64,000 nucleotides of DNA. It comes from Bretschneidera sinensis (taxonomy: Eukaryota > Streptophyta > Magnoliopsida > Brassicales > Akaniaceae). This document shows, piece by piece, positions 22,003 to 33,359 of the stretch. Below the pieces are notes generated by a model, which was not told the origin of the DNA, did not search any database, and was given only the letters and a program-made list of their open reading frames with translations. A program made the position numbers and the translations under genes. Within the stretch, counting starts at the first letter, position 1. Every line of letters begins with the position of its first letter. The stretch spans positions 60,494,584 to 60,558,583 of the forward strand of contig CM043705.1 of assembly GCA_023935145.1 (NCBI GenBank), in the 5' to 3' direction.

Positions 22003-24601
22003 TGTAACGACCCATCCCGAGCGGGCCCACTCAGGACGGTATCAACTACCTTTCGAAATCGAGCACCTGGACACACAAATATATACTACAACAGAACAAC
22101 ATCTAACATATATTAGTTAAGATCATACAGAGATTACAACTATAAGGTTGTAGCTTTACAAGGTGTCTAAAGAGACACAGCCAACCGGTTACAACTTCAC
22201 ACCTAATATACAATATAATACTAAGAAAAAAGATTGACCGAGGATGCGACGCTCGTGGACCCACCTAAAACTTCATTGAACTTCAAAGCTTCACCACTTA
22301 AAATCCAAAATCACCTGAAAGGTTAGAAATAGGAAGGGGGGTAAGTTATAAAGCTCAGCGAGTTCTTACACTACACAAAGTAATCACTTGTTAGAAAAAG
22401 TTGAGGGCTTATTATTATTTCTTTTTCCTTTCTACTTTGTTTGTTCGTATACATAGTCATTTAGCACTTTGCAAAACAACAATCTTAGTATACATAGTCA
22501 TTTAGCACTTTGCAAAACAACAATCTTAGTAACCATAATACGATCCTATAAGACCCACAACCAACTTGCAATCGCCATTCCATAGTCCATCAAAATATCA
22601 CAATTTATCCATACAACCAAATATTTCATATGCCCCCTTACGGGCTAAGTAATTCAAATTCATGTATGATATGCCAATGCAGCATGATGCAATGAAATGT
22701 ATCATCTCATAATCAATCATAATCCATCGGGGACGTCTCCGCATGTACCGGTACGTTTCACAAACAATAAATTTTCAGAAACCCCCTTGATCCAGGCCGG
22801 GTCCAATCATCCAAATATATTCGGTCTCCTTTTTCACCCCTTGTGGGTAGGGACCTATCGTCCTCACACATCACTCCCCCCTCAATAACATACCGTAAAT
22901 TTCAATGCATGATATGAAATGAAATCAAGTGATGAACATCATCAAATTCTCAACAATCCATACAATCACACAACATTTAGCACAAAGGTTTTGAAATCAC
23001 TATCTCATCATTAATATATAATTTACTTATCTTACCACATAGTTATAAATATAATTATTACATCTAAATAGCGAATTACAACTCTTATGCAACCTTATTG
23101 TTTTGGTTTCCCCACTAACATTCATGCTTACCAAGAGTAGGGTAATACTCACCTTACGCCAAACACTACTTGTGGATCACTTCTTTACCTTTACTACGAT
23201 CATCCACCTCACCTATTGAAATGTCATTTTTAACAATTAAAGCAAACTACATATACAAATAGCCAATGAGTATAGTATTTAAAACTTAAGACACTTAATA
23301 AGAAATCAATCATTCCATTTACTTACACATATAAATCAAAGAAAATACTACTAAAGTTCATTCTTCTCCTTAATCATCTATTTTCACTCTTTCCCTTCTT
23401 TCCTTCATTCTTTACTCCATAAAACTCTCAATTCATATAGACTTAAATTTCAAGACACTAACTTAGGGTAATTACCAACAAATATCAACTTGTAAAAAGT
23501 ATTCGTTCTAAATATAATTTCCCAATCCAGAAAAAGTCTCTTACTTAGGAATTTCTTTTAACTCCGAAAAGGGTTTCAAATTTACAGCCCATAGTAAAAT
23601 TCTCTAACAATACTTATCTCAAAAATCATGTTATACAAGAATAAAACTTCAAACTTTGTACATACAATCATCCTAAAAATCTTCAAACTTCACACACTCT
23701 TATTACTTTCTTCCAAAGTTCCATAATACAGAAATTTCCAGATTTCTCTCAAATTTTCTCCCAACTTCAAATATTTCAAACTAAACCAATTTAAATTCAA
23801 ATCATCCCAAATAAAGTTTTAGATAAACTTTAAGAAGTATAATTTAACTTAAAAATAGTTGGGACACAAAACTACCTCAAATTCTTGCTGAAAAACAGCT
23901 CACAATACTGCCCAGAACACAAATTATTTCCAGAATTTCTACACAATTCTCCCAACTTATAAAACTCATAAATCCCTCAATTTAAATCCAAAAGACCTCA
24001 AAAAAAAGCCAAAAATCAACATCAAGAAGTCTAATTTAAGTTTGTAGTTGAACACTTTTCGAAATTACCTCAAAATCTGCACGAAAATGCCAAGGGAACA
24101 AAACGGGCTATTCCTCCCCTTCTCGGAGCGTGGGGTCCACATGCCACTGTAGCCCGCTCGTGGAGGCTCATCTCCCTGGCCGAAAGATAGCTAATGGTGG
24201 CAGAAGAAGGTTTTCAAAGTTTGAGTGCAAACGGAGCTTGAATAGTTAGGTTAAGGCTAGGTCAAAGTTTGGAAGAAATGGGTTTTGAGAAGGAAAAAAT
24301 CTGGAGCTTTTCTTTCTTTCCTCTCTCCTTAAGCCGAATTTGCAAATTGCCAAATGAGAGATTTTGCTATTCTAGGTCAACTTTTAGCTTATATACTCCC
24401 TCTAAGTCTTGGCCTTTTACCACTCTACCCTTCCCCTTCTTCTTTTATTAATTTACATGCCATTTCCTTTAATTTTCCTTCTAGTATTTAAACAACCCCA
24501 AAGTTTTTGTTTCTTACTAGGAGTCCCCCTTAAAAGAAAGAAAAAAAAACTGAATTATAAAACAAGATTATGAAAGCTTAAAAGAAATATCGGGTTCTAC
24601 A
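22003..24601 (-). repeat. Gypsy LTR (3' LTR in element sense), 2599 bp
   Basis: Starts TGTAACGACC and ends TCTACA on the plus strand. It is highly similar to 33360-35916. Its 42 bp greater length is almost wholly explained by a 41 bp tandem duplication at 22448-22529. There are no coding frames, and the plus strand is poor in G. Confidence 0.88.
22448..22529. repeat. 41 bp tandem duplication in the gypsy LTR
   Basis: The unit containing ACATAGTCATTTAGCAC occurs twice head to tail, with a 41 bp period. The other LTR at 33805-33850 has one copy. Confidence 0.9.
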
Positions 24602-24620
24602 ATTCTCCCCTCCTAAAAAA
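24602..24620 (-). other. Gypsy polypurine tract
   Basis: The minus strand reads TTTTTTAGGAGGGGAGAAT immediately before the LTR, as expected for the primer of plus-strand synthesis. Confidence 0.75.
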
Positions 24621-24670
24621 AATTTCGCCCTCAAAATTTTCAACTAATCTGAATTGAGGAATAGATAAGG

Positions 24671-24901
24671 TTATTGGTTCTTGATTTCCACTTTGCTTTC
24701 CCATGTAGCTTCTTCGACTCCTCTATTTCTCCAAAGCACTTTAACCAAGGGAATGACTTTGTTGCGAAGAACTTGTTCCCTAGAGTCCAAGATTTTTACT
24801 AGCATCTCCACATATGAAAAGTCCTTTTGAACTTCTATGGATTGGAACGGAATGATGTGCGACTCATCCGGTACATATTTGCGCAAAGCTGACACATACA
24901 T
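24671..24901 (-). pseudogene. Gypsy polyprotein C-terminus (chromovirus type)
   Basis: A 76-codon open stretch with the conserved end of plant chromovirus integrase polyproteins: VSALRKYVPDESH, SYVEMLVKILDSREQVLRNK, VLWRNRGVEEATWE. These blocks precede or form the chromodomain-like tail that targets integration to particular chromatin. Upstream coding DNA has been deleted or has decayed, so this is only the last exon-like fragment. Confidence 0.85.
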
Positions 24902-25991
24902 GTATTAAGACAAAAATAAAATAAAACCAGACACTACAATTCTCCCCTGCTAACAAGATTAAATTTTGTCCTCAAAATTTTCTTGACCAGAGTTCACAAA
25001 ACTTCTAAATTATCACCTTCCTAAGTCTACTTACTTTCTCAAGTACATTCTTCAAATTCTCCACTTTCTTCAAGATTTGACATTACAAGATTAAAATTCT
25101 ATCTCATTATCAACTTGAACTTTTTATATTTCGTTGCCAACCAACTACTCAAATACTACAGTAATTTTACGTACTATTTTAATAAATCTCGTCCGATCTT
25201 ACTAGAAACTCTTTTGCTCACTAAGTTGTGCTCTACCTTTAATCAACTACTCAACTTCATATTTTTATATCTCTACCATTCGGTTTATCCAACTAGTCCC
25301 TCAACCACACATTCCTAAACAAAAGTATTATTCATAGTCATCATCTTTTTACATCTTTTCTTTGCTCTTGCTTCAAAAACTAAAATTTTACCATTTTATA
25401 CTCCTATCTACATATTTACTTTTCTATCTCAACTCTAGGCTTCAAGCTTCAAGAGCCTCCAATTTTGTATAACTTAATCAAGTATCTCTCCCAAAATATC
25501 TCTCCACAAAATCATTTACTGACTATTCACTTTTTCTTATTATTTAATAACTTCTTCTCCAAAATAAATATTATGCTTAGGGTTCATCAACAATGTTACC
25601 AAAATTTTAGTACTCGCTTTAGTTTAGGTCTTCATTCAACTTATGAGTTCATTCACTTTTCAACATCTCTCAAGGAAAAGCTTTAAAAAAAATTATCTTT
25701 TTTTTTTTAATCACCATATATTAACCAGTAAATTCATATGTAACTCTCCAATAGTAATAGTTAAGTACTTTACTTTCTATTATGACTCCAAGTTGACTAG
25801 TCTCTCCTTAGCAACTATAATATGCCACAATCCATTCCATAACATTGTTTGAGCATTTGGTGAACCAATTACTTTTATTTACATCTAATAACTCTATTCT
25901 ACAAATTTCTTCTCCAACTTTATCACTTAGTTGTCCTCAAATATTACTTGTTTAATTTGTCTTTGACTTCTACTTGAACTCCCAATGATTT
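24902..25991. other. Degenerate gypsy interior, non-coding
   Basis: Very AT-rich and strikingly poor in G on the plus strand. Near 24934-24990 there is a second copy of the LTR-end/polypurine-type boundary (CTACAATTCTCCCCTGC). This suggests a related element or duplicated end. No protein similarity is recognisable. Confidence 0.5.
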
Positions 25992-26240
25992 TGTTGGAAA
26001 TCACCTTGACAAGATGCCCAGGTGGTGATCTTCCAAAAATTTATGTCTAAAATGACTTATAGAAAGAAATACAACAATCGGAAGTAAGAAAGAAAAGAAC
26101 ACAAGCCATTACAATGATCTCTATCAAATCTATACTACTTCTCTTTCTTTACAACCAACCTCTCTACAATGAGTCCCTCTTGTATGTCTTTGTCTTGTAT
26201 CACAATGTGTTTCACATCTTATGTCATGAGAGAATGAAGC
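25992..26240 (-). repeat. Copia LTR fragment
   Basis: Begins TGTTGGAAATCACCTTGACAAG and resembles the starts of the LTRs at 27405 and 31948, in the same orientation. Similarity fades after about 26240. It is an older and more diverged LTR piece, with no partner recognised. Confidence 0.65.
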
Positions 26241-27404
26241 TAGGTCTGATAGTCGACAAATCCTTATTATTAACTATGGTTGAGGGTTATAACTAATTGC
26301 CTCAGTCTCAATCTTTCCATTATCTATTTATACCGTAATCCCTTATCTAGCAATCATTTGGCCTTGTATTCCATACTTACTTCTATTTTATTATAATTTC
26401 TCTAATACTTTGATATCTTATTTGAACTTTTGGTCTTCTCTAATTCACCTTTTAAACATCTCGCTTTACTTTGTAACCTCCTTTTTTGTGCATATACATC
26501 ATACTTTCACAAATCATCCTCCTTCTAATATGTTAACCGTATCTAAAACAAATTACTCATCAGTCATTAGATTTCTAAGTACTTACAATATCTAAATTCA
26601 GCATCACACATCTCTTACCACAACCAAATTAATATTCGTCAATTTACATCTTCAAATAAGTTCTTAACAACTAGCATCAACCATTTAATCATTCCTTCCA
26701 TAATCAAAAGTCATGGTTTGCTACAACTTTTCCCTTTACAAATTCCATCTTCCAAATATTTCCAATTGGTCCTCTGCAAAACTCATATACTTCGAATCTA
26801 TCGCATAAGGTATTCTAATTATCCAAAAAGTTATTGTTTAAGAAAACCATACTTCTTTTACTATCTCTCAAAATACTAAAGAATCTTCACTTGTGATTTA
26901 TCTAACACCAACATTGCTTCACTTAAAAAAAATTTGTTTTGTTTATTTTATTGCAAACAACCCTACTATACCTTACTCTTACAATATCAACTTCTCTAAT
27001 AAATTACTCCTATGCCTTTTTATACTCGTTAATCCATCTAAACTCCTACCAATATTTTTATTACTCTTCTAAAGTCCCACTTCATAATGAGATGCTTACA
27101 ATTTCTACGAATTGATACAATTTCCCACTTCTCAAACCTCTCTACACCTTATAATAGATAATCACAACTCAAATTTTAGAATACCCCAAGTCTGATATCC
27201 AATCAACTAGCGTTCTCCCATATCACCACTTGAGTATAGAAATGCACGTACCTAGTACTCAAGATTTCCTCAATTTTCAATTTCACAATCTCTACAATAA
27301 ATACTTAAATCATACCTTACATAGCATTCACACAATCATCAATCACAAGCACTTTAGCATAGATAGCATAAAAAAAATCATCCAATGAAATTTCATACAT
27401 AACT
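26241..27404. other. Degenerate gypsy interior, non-coding
   Basis: AT-rich, G-poor plus strand with many short chance frames. It ends at TAACT (27400-27404), the left target duplication of the nested copia. Confidence 0.5.
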
Positions 27405-28284
27405 TGTTAGAAATCACCTTAGCAAGATGCCCAGGTGGTGATCTTCCAAATACCCAAGTCTTGAATGACTTGTAGAAAGAATTTCAGCAATCGAACACAA
27501 GAATAGAAAATCAAAGAAAGAAAGAAGACAAGTAATTTGTTGTCGAGGTTCGGCAATGTGCCTACGTCCCCGTGAGTTCCTCCGAACTCTCTGCACTATC
27601 TCAATGGTTCTTACAAAGTTACAGCAATCCTCTTCAAGAATCCAAGTTCTTGAAGAACCAAGAAGAGAACGAGAAAGTGATAGACCTATTACAATGCTTT
27701 CTATCAATTCTCTACTAACCTCTCTTCTTTATAACCAGCCTCACTACAAGAGTCTCTCTTGTGTTTATGTCTCTCACAAAATTGTCTCTTGTGTTTACAA
27801 TGATCTCACAATGTCACAACCTGTGTGGTTCTCTCACACACCTTTTTCACCACTTGAAATGAGGCTAAGAAACCCTTTTTATAGCCTCTTAATTCTTGGA
27901 CAATCTTGTGAATCATTCTTGACCCTTTGATCATGTTCTTCCTTTAATCTCAACCCTTCATCACTCTCCAAGTGATTCTGTGCATTTTGGTGTGGTGCAC
28001 ACATGATTGGAGAGGTCTTATGCATGCTGGATCATGTGTGCAGCCATGTGCTATGTGCTGCGGCGTGACCTGATGCTGCAGCCTCCTGATGCTGCGCGCA
28101 CACCTCCTGCCTGTGGGCAGAAACTTCCACAGCAGTGTGCCTGACCTTCCCATGCTCAAAATTGAAGCACACACATGTGTGCAACCTTATAACTTGCTCA
28201 AATTTGATATCCCACAATTGGTTTGGACATTAACCAACTTTAGACCATGTTTGGATATGTTTGAAACTTAGACAAATAACAACA
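27405..28284 (-). repeat. Nested copia LTR (3' in element sense)
   Basis: 880 bp, TG...CA ends, equal in length to its partner at 31948 and differing at only a few sites by eye. The polypurine tract abuts it at 28285-28299. Confidence 0.9.
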
Positions 28285-28363
28285 ATCTCTACCTTTGTCT
28301 AAGAGTTCAAAAACCTGAACCATTGTGCAGAAAGCTTCGCGATCCAAACTCATCTGGAGTTAC

Positions 28364-28810
28364 CAATTAACCAACTCCAATCCTAAGAAGTCCAAGGTAA
28401 TGATTGGACCTTCTTAGAGGTAGAACCTTGGTGCCTAAATCTGCAGGACTTTTCTCCGTGGTCTTCTTGTCAACATGAATGCATCCTTTCGTACCATTTT
28501 CCAGAATGTAATGATACCAAACATCCATATGCTCTGTCCCCTCATGGAACACCGGATTCCTCCACAAGTGCCCCACACTTTGGCTATCCAAAAACACCAC
28601 AACCTGCTCTTTTAGGACCTCTCACTCGTCCAACAACCTTTTGCACCCTACAGCCTCCTTTATGGCTTCCATAACTGCTACGCATTTTGCCCCGGTTGTT
28701 ATGAGTGCTAACATTGGCTGCCACTGAGCCTCCTTGTTCCTCAGCAACCACTTCATCGCAAGCCAATGCTTTTTTCTGGGATTACTCACACATTTGCTGA
28801 AAACATCCAT
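28364..28810 (-). pseudogene. Nested copia RNase H remnant
   Basis: The minus strand contains KHWLAMKWLLR, MEAIKEAVGCKRLL, VFLDSQSV, EHMDVWYHYI and PADLGTKVLPL, which are blocks of copia RNase H and the polyprotein end. The usual LSTTEAEY block reads LITTGAKCVA, so the active site is altered. At least one frame change separates the two open parts (28810-28622 and 28600-28367). Confidence 0.85.
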
Positions 28811-30305
28811 TGCCTAAGAAACACTTGACCTGTTTCTCTTCCTTTCCCGGATGATTCTCCTCATCCCAAGGATCTTTTGTGCAAGGCTGAGATCCTTCCC
28901 TCTCGAACTCCTCACTGAGTTGAGATGTAAACCTTTCCATCCTCTTCCTGATGTTCCAAACTAATAGCCCATCAATGACATAGGTGAGGATACTCACCAT
29001 CTTCTCCACCTTGTGTCCAGGTGAGAAAGTTTCTGTGAAACCTATGTCTCCTCTTCTTGTGAACCCATTCGCCACCAGCCTAGCCTTGTTCCGGACTTCA
29101 TCTCTTGGAGGGTACCCTTCTTTGACCTTGTAAGTGCACTTACATTCCACAACTTTCTGCTTTCTTGGAATTTTCACCAATTCCCAAAAGATGTTCTTCC
29201 TCAAAGAATCCATTTCTTCCTCCATCGCTAGCTGCCACTTTGACGAATCCTTACACTCCATGGCATCCGTGTAAGTTTCTGGTTCAGCCATCCCTCCTTC
29301 TTTCCAAGGAGCTGCTGCATCCGCAGCATCCGCAAACCCACATCTTGAAGATGGTTCGACCAGCCTTCTTTCCCAGTCTCTTATGAGCTGAAAGTCCTTC
29401 TGACTTGCTGCAGCATCCTCTTCTTGTTCAGCCTCTTCTTGAGTTTCTTGAGCTTGGCAATCATCCAAGGGCTCTACCTGGTCCAAACTCTCTTGCCTCC
29501 TTTGCTCTACCTGAACAGAATCTCCCTTGATGCTATGCTCAACAATTTCTGAATTGGTTTGCTCACTAGCCCCTGCAGGGTTAGTTTTCTCCAAGTAGGG
29601 AAATAACAATTCATTAAAGACAACATCCCTACTTATTATGAGTTTAAATCCTTCTTTTTCTAAGGACAACAACTTGTACCCCTTAGCCCCTTCCCCATAT
29701 CCTAGAAACACATATTTTCTAGATCCTGGGCTAAGCTTATCCTTCTTTTGGAGTGCATACGCAGCACACCCAAAAGTCCTAAGGTTGTCCAACTCAGGGG
29801 GTTTTCCACTCCACAACTCTTCGGGAGTCTTATGGTATACAATCCTAGAGAGTGATCTATTAATCAAACATGCAGCTGTAGCTACAGCTTCTCCCCAAAA
29901 ATATTTTGGTAACCCGGATCCTATTAGCGTGCACCTAACTTTTTTCATAAGGGTCTTATTCATCAACTCAGCAACTCCATTTTGCTGAGGAGTTTCCACA
30001 ACCGTCCTATGTCTTAGAATGCCATTTAACCTACAGAATTGATCAAGTTCATGGTTAAAAATTTCTAAGCCATTATCGGTTCTTATCCCCTTAACTACTC
30101 TACCCATTTGAGTCTCAACCAGCCCTTTCCACACCACTAACTTATTCAATGCATCTGATTTATTTTTCACCAAATAAACCCACACTTTTTTTGAATAATC
30201 ATCAATTAAAGACAGAAAGTAAATGTTACCTCCCTGTGTTGGTGTCCTAGCTGGTCCCCAAAGGTCCGCATGAATGTAGTCAAGAATGCACTTAGACTTG
30301 TGCAC
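28782..30305 (-). pseudogene. Nested copia integrase with truncated reverse transcriptase
   Basis: A 507-codon open frame. Residues from about 9 on form the integrase core: HADLWGP with the first catalytic Asp, GIRTDNGLE with the second, and TPQQNGVAELMNK with the Glu. The C-terminal linker follows (FGCAAYALQKKDK, SRKYVFLGY, RDVVFNELLFPYLEKTNPAG). An acidic spacer and the start of RT come next (MECKDSSKWQLAMEEEM, GFTETFSPG). RT is then cut: the sequence jumps to ILTYVIDGLLVW, so most of the palm is missing and the YVDD box reads YVID. Reverse transcription could only occur with enzyme from another element. Confidence 0.9.
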
Positions 30306-30449
30306 TCCGATGTTGAAGCTGACCCGATGTTGCTACCCAAACACACAGCTCCTACAGAAATCCAGTTCTTCTACTTTGTCACCACCAAGTAGACCTTCCT
30401 TGCTAAGCACTTGCAGGCCCTTTTCGCTCATGTGTCCCAAGCGAGTGTG

Positions 30450-31727
30450 TCAAAGGGTTGCCTTGTCCAGCTCAGCCATCAAGCTTACTGCTTGATCATT
30501 GGTTTCTGTTTCTCCGATCATCTCATAGAGTCCATCGTTTCTTACTGCCTTGATCACTACCAAAGATCCCTTGGCCACCTTGATCTTTCCTCCCTCTATC
30601 TTGCATGTATAGCCCATAGAATCCAGCTGCCCCAATGAGATCAAGTTCCTCTTCAAATCTGGAACATACCTCACATTTTCCAGCAGCCTTGTGACTCCAT
30701 CAAACATCCTCAATTGGATGTCTCCAATCCCTCTCACTTGGCAAGAATTATCATTCCCCAAAAAGACTCTTCCCTCATTGATCTCCTTGAAATTCTTGAA
30801 CCATTCTTTGTGAGGGCTCATATGATGAGTGCACCCGGTATCCAAGATCCATTTCCCGCTGCCTTCTTGCCTCTTGCTCACATTTGAGCACACAATAAGA
30901 ACATCATCATCTTGCTGTTCTGTTTTGGCAGCCGAAGCCTCTCCATTCTTGGTATGGCTTCCTCCTCTATCCCTTGTCATCTTCTTGCAATCTTTCTTGA
31001 CATGACCCTCCTTATGGCAGTAGTAGCAGCTCTTCCCTCCAAATCTCAGTTCCGAATGCATTCTCCCATGGCTTTCTCCTCTACCTCTGTCCCGGTAGTA
31101 GCCATGCATGCTGTTCTGCACTCTCCTATGGCTCTCTCCTCTACCTCTATCCCGGTAGTAGCCATACATGCTACTGTGCACTCTCCCATGGCTCTCTCCT
31201 CTACCTATGTCCCGGTAGTAGCCATACATGCTGCTGTTCACTCTCCCATGGCTCTCTCCTCTACCTCTGTCCCGGTAGTACCCATGGTTGCTGCCATACC
31301 AAGTTGCTGCCCTTCTTTTAAAGAACAGCCCTTTACCACTTGATGCACTCCTTTTCTTGGCATCAAGATTATCTTGCAACTCTTCCTTAGGATCAAATTT
31401 AAAAGCAAAGATTCGTTTTCGAAGATACCTCTTATCCGGGAGAGTCTTGGTAAGAAACAACTTATCTAGTTTCTTCCATGTGACAGCTGGATCCTCCGAG
31501 TCCCCGCACTCCCTTGTGATATTATCCGACATGTGCAAGAAAATGGTGCTGTAGGCCATCTTCTTCATCTCGGTCCGCTGGTCCTCCGTGGCACTAGCTG
31601 GAAAAGCATCATCTTCTCCAATAGCCAAGTCCACTTTCTGCTGCATGAGAACCGCCTTGATCTTCCGCTTCCATAGGGCAAAGTCCCCCTTTCCATCAAA
31701 CTTCTCCACACAGAAATTTGAAGCCAT
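30450..31727 (-). pseudogene. Nested copia gag-protease
   Basis: A 425-codon open frame starting MASNFCVEKFDGKGDFALWK, a typical copia gag start. The gag body is shortened after FKFDPKEELQDNLD. Four copies of an RG-rich repeat containing GYYRDRGRGESH precede the CCHC zinc knuckle CYYCHKEGHVKKDC. The aspartic protease follows (WILDTGCTHHMS, with DTG as active site), and the frame ends at a TGA after DKATL, probably a Trp codon change. A further TAG near 30333 breaks the pre-integrase region. Gag packages the RNA in virus-like particles, and the protease processes the polyprotein. Confidence 0.9.
31060..31285 (-). repeat. 60 bp tandem repeat in copia gag (four units)
   Basis: Four units with exactly 60 bp period, each encoding a GYYRDRGRGESHGRV-type 20-residue block just before the zinc knuckle. 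The multiple of three keeps the frame open. Confidence 0.92.
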
Positions 31728-31934
31728 CTTTTGCGGACAAGATCCCAGATTTGTGCACTAACCACAACTACTTTCTTCAACCTCAAGAACACAGATCGAA
31801 GATGGATCTTTAACACCATTCTTGAATCAACCTTCAAGAACACGACCGGATCTTGATCTTTACACCGTTCTTGAATCACCCAAGAAGTTTGATCTTTGAT
31901 TCTTGGAGTCTTGGCTCCGTACCTTCTACTTCTT

Positions 31935-31946
31935 GCTCAGATACAA
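31935..31946 (-). other. Nested copia primer-binding site
   Basis: The minus strand reads TTGTATCTGAGC one base from the LTR. It resembles TGGTATCAGAGC, the initiator-Met tRNA complement used by many plant LTR elements, with a few mismatches. Confidence 0.65.
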
Positions 31947-31947
31947 C

Positions 31948-32827
31948 TGTTGGAAATCACCTTAGCAAGATGCCCAGGTGGTGATCTTCCAAACACCCAA
32001 GTCTTGAATGACTTGTAGAAAGAATTTCAGCAATCGAACACAAGAACAGAAAATCAAAGAAAGAAAGAAGACGAGTAATTTGTTGCCGAGATTCGGCAAT
32101 GTGCCTACGTCCCCGTGAGTTCCTCTGAACTCTCTACACTGTCTCAATGGTTCTTACAAAGTTACAGCAATCTCTTTCAAGAATCCAAGTTCTTGAAGAA
32201 CCAAGAAGAGAACGAGAAAGTGATAGACCTATTACAATGCTTTCTATCAATTCTCTACTAACCTCTCTTCTTTACAACCAGCCTCACTACAAGAGTCCCT
32301 CTTGTGTTTATGTCTCTCACACAATTGTCTCTTGTGTTTACAATGATCTCACAATGTCACAACCTGTGTGGTTCTCTCACACACCTTTTTCACCACTTGA
32401 AATGAGGCTAAGAAACCCTTTTTATAGCCTCTTAATTCTTGGACAATCTTGTGAATCATTCTTGACCCTTTGATCATGTTCTTCCTTTAATCTCAGCCCT
32501 TCATCACTCGCCAAGTGATGCTGTGCATTTTGGTGTGGTGCACACATGATTGGAGAGGTCTTATGCATGCTGGATCATATGCGCAGCCATGTGCTGTGTG
32601 CTGCGGCGTGACCTGATGCTGCAGCCTCCTGATGCTGCTTGCACACCTCCTGCCTGTGGGCAGAAACTTCCACAGTAGTGTGCTTGACCTTCCCATGCTC
32701 AAAATTGAAGCACACACATGTGTGCAACCTTATAACTTGCTCAAATTTGATATCCCACAATTGGTTTGGACATTAACCAACTTTAGACCATGTTTGGATA
32801 TGTTTGAAACTTAGACAAATAACAACA
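31948..32827 (-). repeat. Nested copia LTR (5' in element sense)
   Basis: 880 bp, starts TGTTGGAAATCACC and ends AACAACA, followed by the target duplication TAACT at 32828-32832. Confidence 0.9.
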
Positions 32828-33343
32828 TAACTCAATAAGGTTCATTAGTCCACTAAAACTCGTTTTAGCTCATACCCTTAGAGAAATATTCTTAACAATA
32901 TCTCCAAGTCCTTTAACTAGTAATTCAATAATAATTTACCAATGCTCACAAAATCAATGCAATCCCTTACTCTTGTCACCTTTCCAAATTTCTACCAACA
33001 ACCAAACCACATAATAAAATCTTTACAAACACATGAAAGATATAATAATCGAAGTGTTTGTATCACATCAAAGCATTTACATTCAGTATTCTCATCAAGG
33101 CCATCACCCATAAGGTTTTACGAAACATAGCAAAACGAGGCCATTTCAATCAACATCAATTTATAAAACTCCCAAACATATGTCGACTCAACATAACGCT
33201 CAATATATCTTACCCCCACCTAAACTATTACGATTTACCACTCCTATGCAACATCCTCTCTAACTTTACACAACCGACTCCCCACAACTACTCTATACAT
33301 CACGCACCATGAAAATTTAAGTCTACAGAATCTTTAACCTAAA
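32828..33343. other. Degenerate gypsy interior next to the primer-binding site
   Basis: AT-rich and non-coding. By position it is the untranslated leader and gag start of the gypsy element, but no gag motif is recognisable. Confidence 0.5.
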
Positions 33344-33355
33344 GCTCTGATACCA
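33344..33355 (-). other. Gypsy primer-binding site (initiator-Met tRNA)
   Basis: The minus strand reads TGGTATCAGAGC, an exact match to the usual plant iMet primer-binding site, four bases from the LTR edge at 33360. It fixes the element as minus strand. Confidence 0.88.
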
Positions 33356-33359
33356 AAAT

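Larger units (their letters stand above)
27405..32827 (-). mobile_element. Nested Ty1/copia LTR retrotransposon
   Basis: Two 880 bp LTRs (27405-28284 and 31948-32827), flanked by a perfect 5 bp target duplication TAACT at 27400-27404 and 32828-32832. The minus strand carries a degenerate primer-binding site beside the right LTR, gag-protease, integrase, a shortened RT, RNase H, and a polypurine tract beside the left LTR. The reading frames are long but broken, and most of RT is deleted. It is probably a fairly young insertion of an already defective or non-autonomous family member. It is related to the plus-strand copia elements at 4291 and 50077. Confidence 0.92.

Noticed and set aside
25115..26595. 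Several short plus-strand frames in the gypsy interior
   Set aside because: They are rich in Ser, Leu, Phe, Tyr and Asn, as expected by chance from G-poor, T-rich DNA. No motif is seen and no conservation could be judged.
27950..28271. Frames with Cys and His on both strands in the nested copia LTR
   Set aside because: They recur at 32493-32814 only because the LTR is duplicated. No domain is recognisable.
31060..31285. Regular 60 bp repeats resembling a CRISPR array at first sight
   Set aside because: The units are contiguous without spacers, and they encode in-frame gag repeats in a plant retrotransposon.
30912..31343. Plus-strand frame of 143 codons with repeats
   Set aside because: Antisense to copia gag. 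Its repeats mirror the 60 bp gag repeats.
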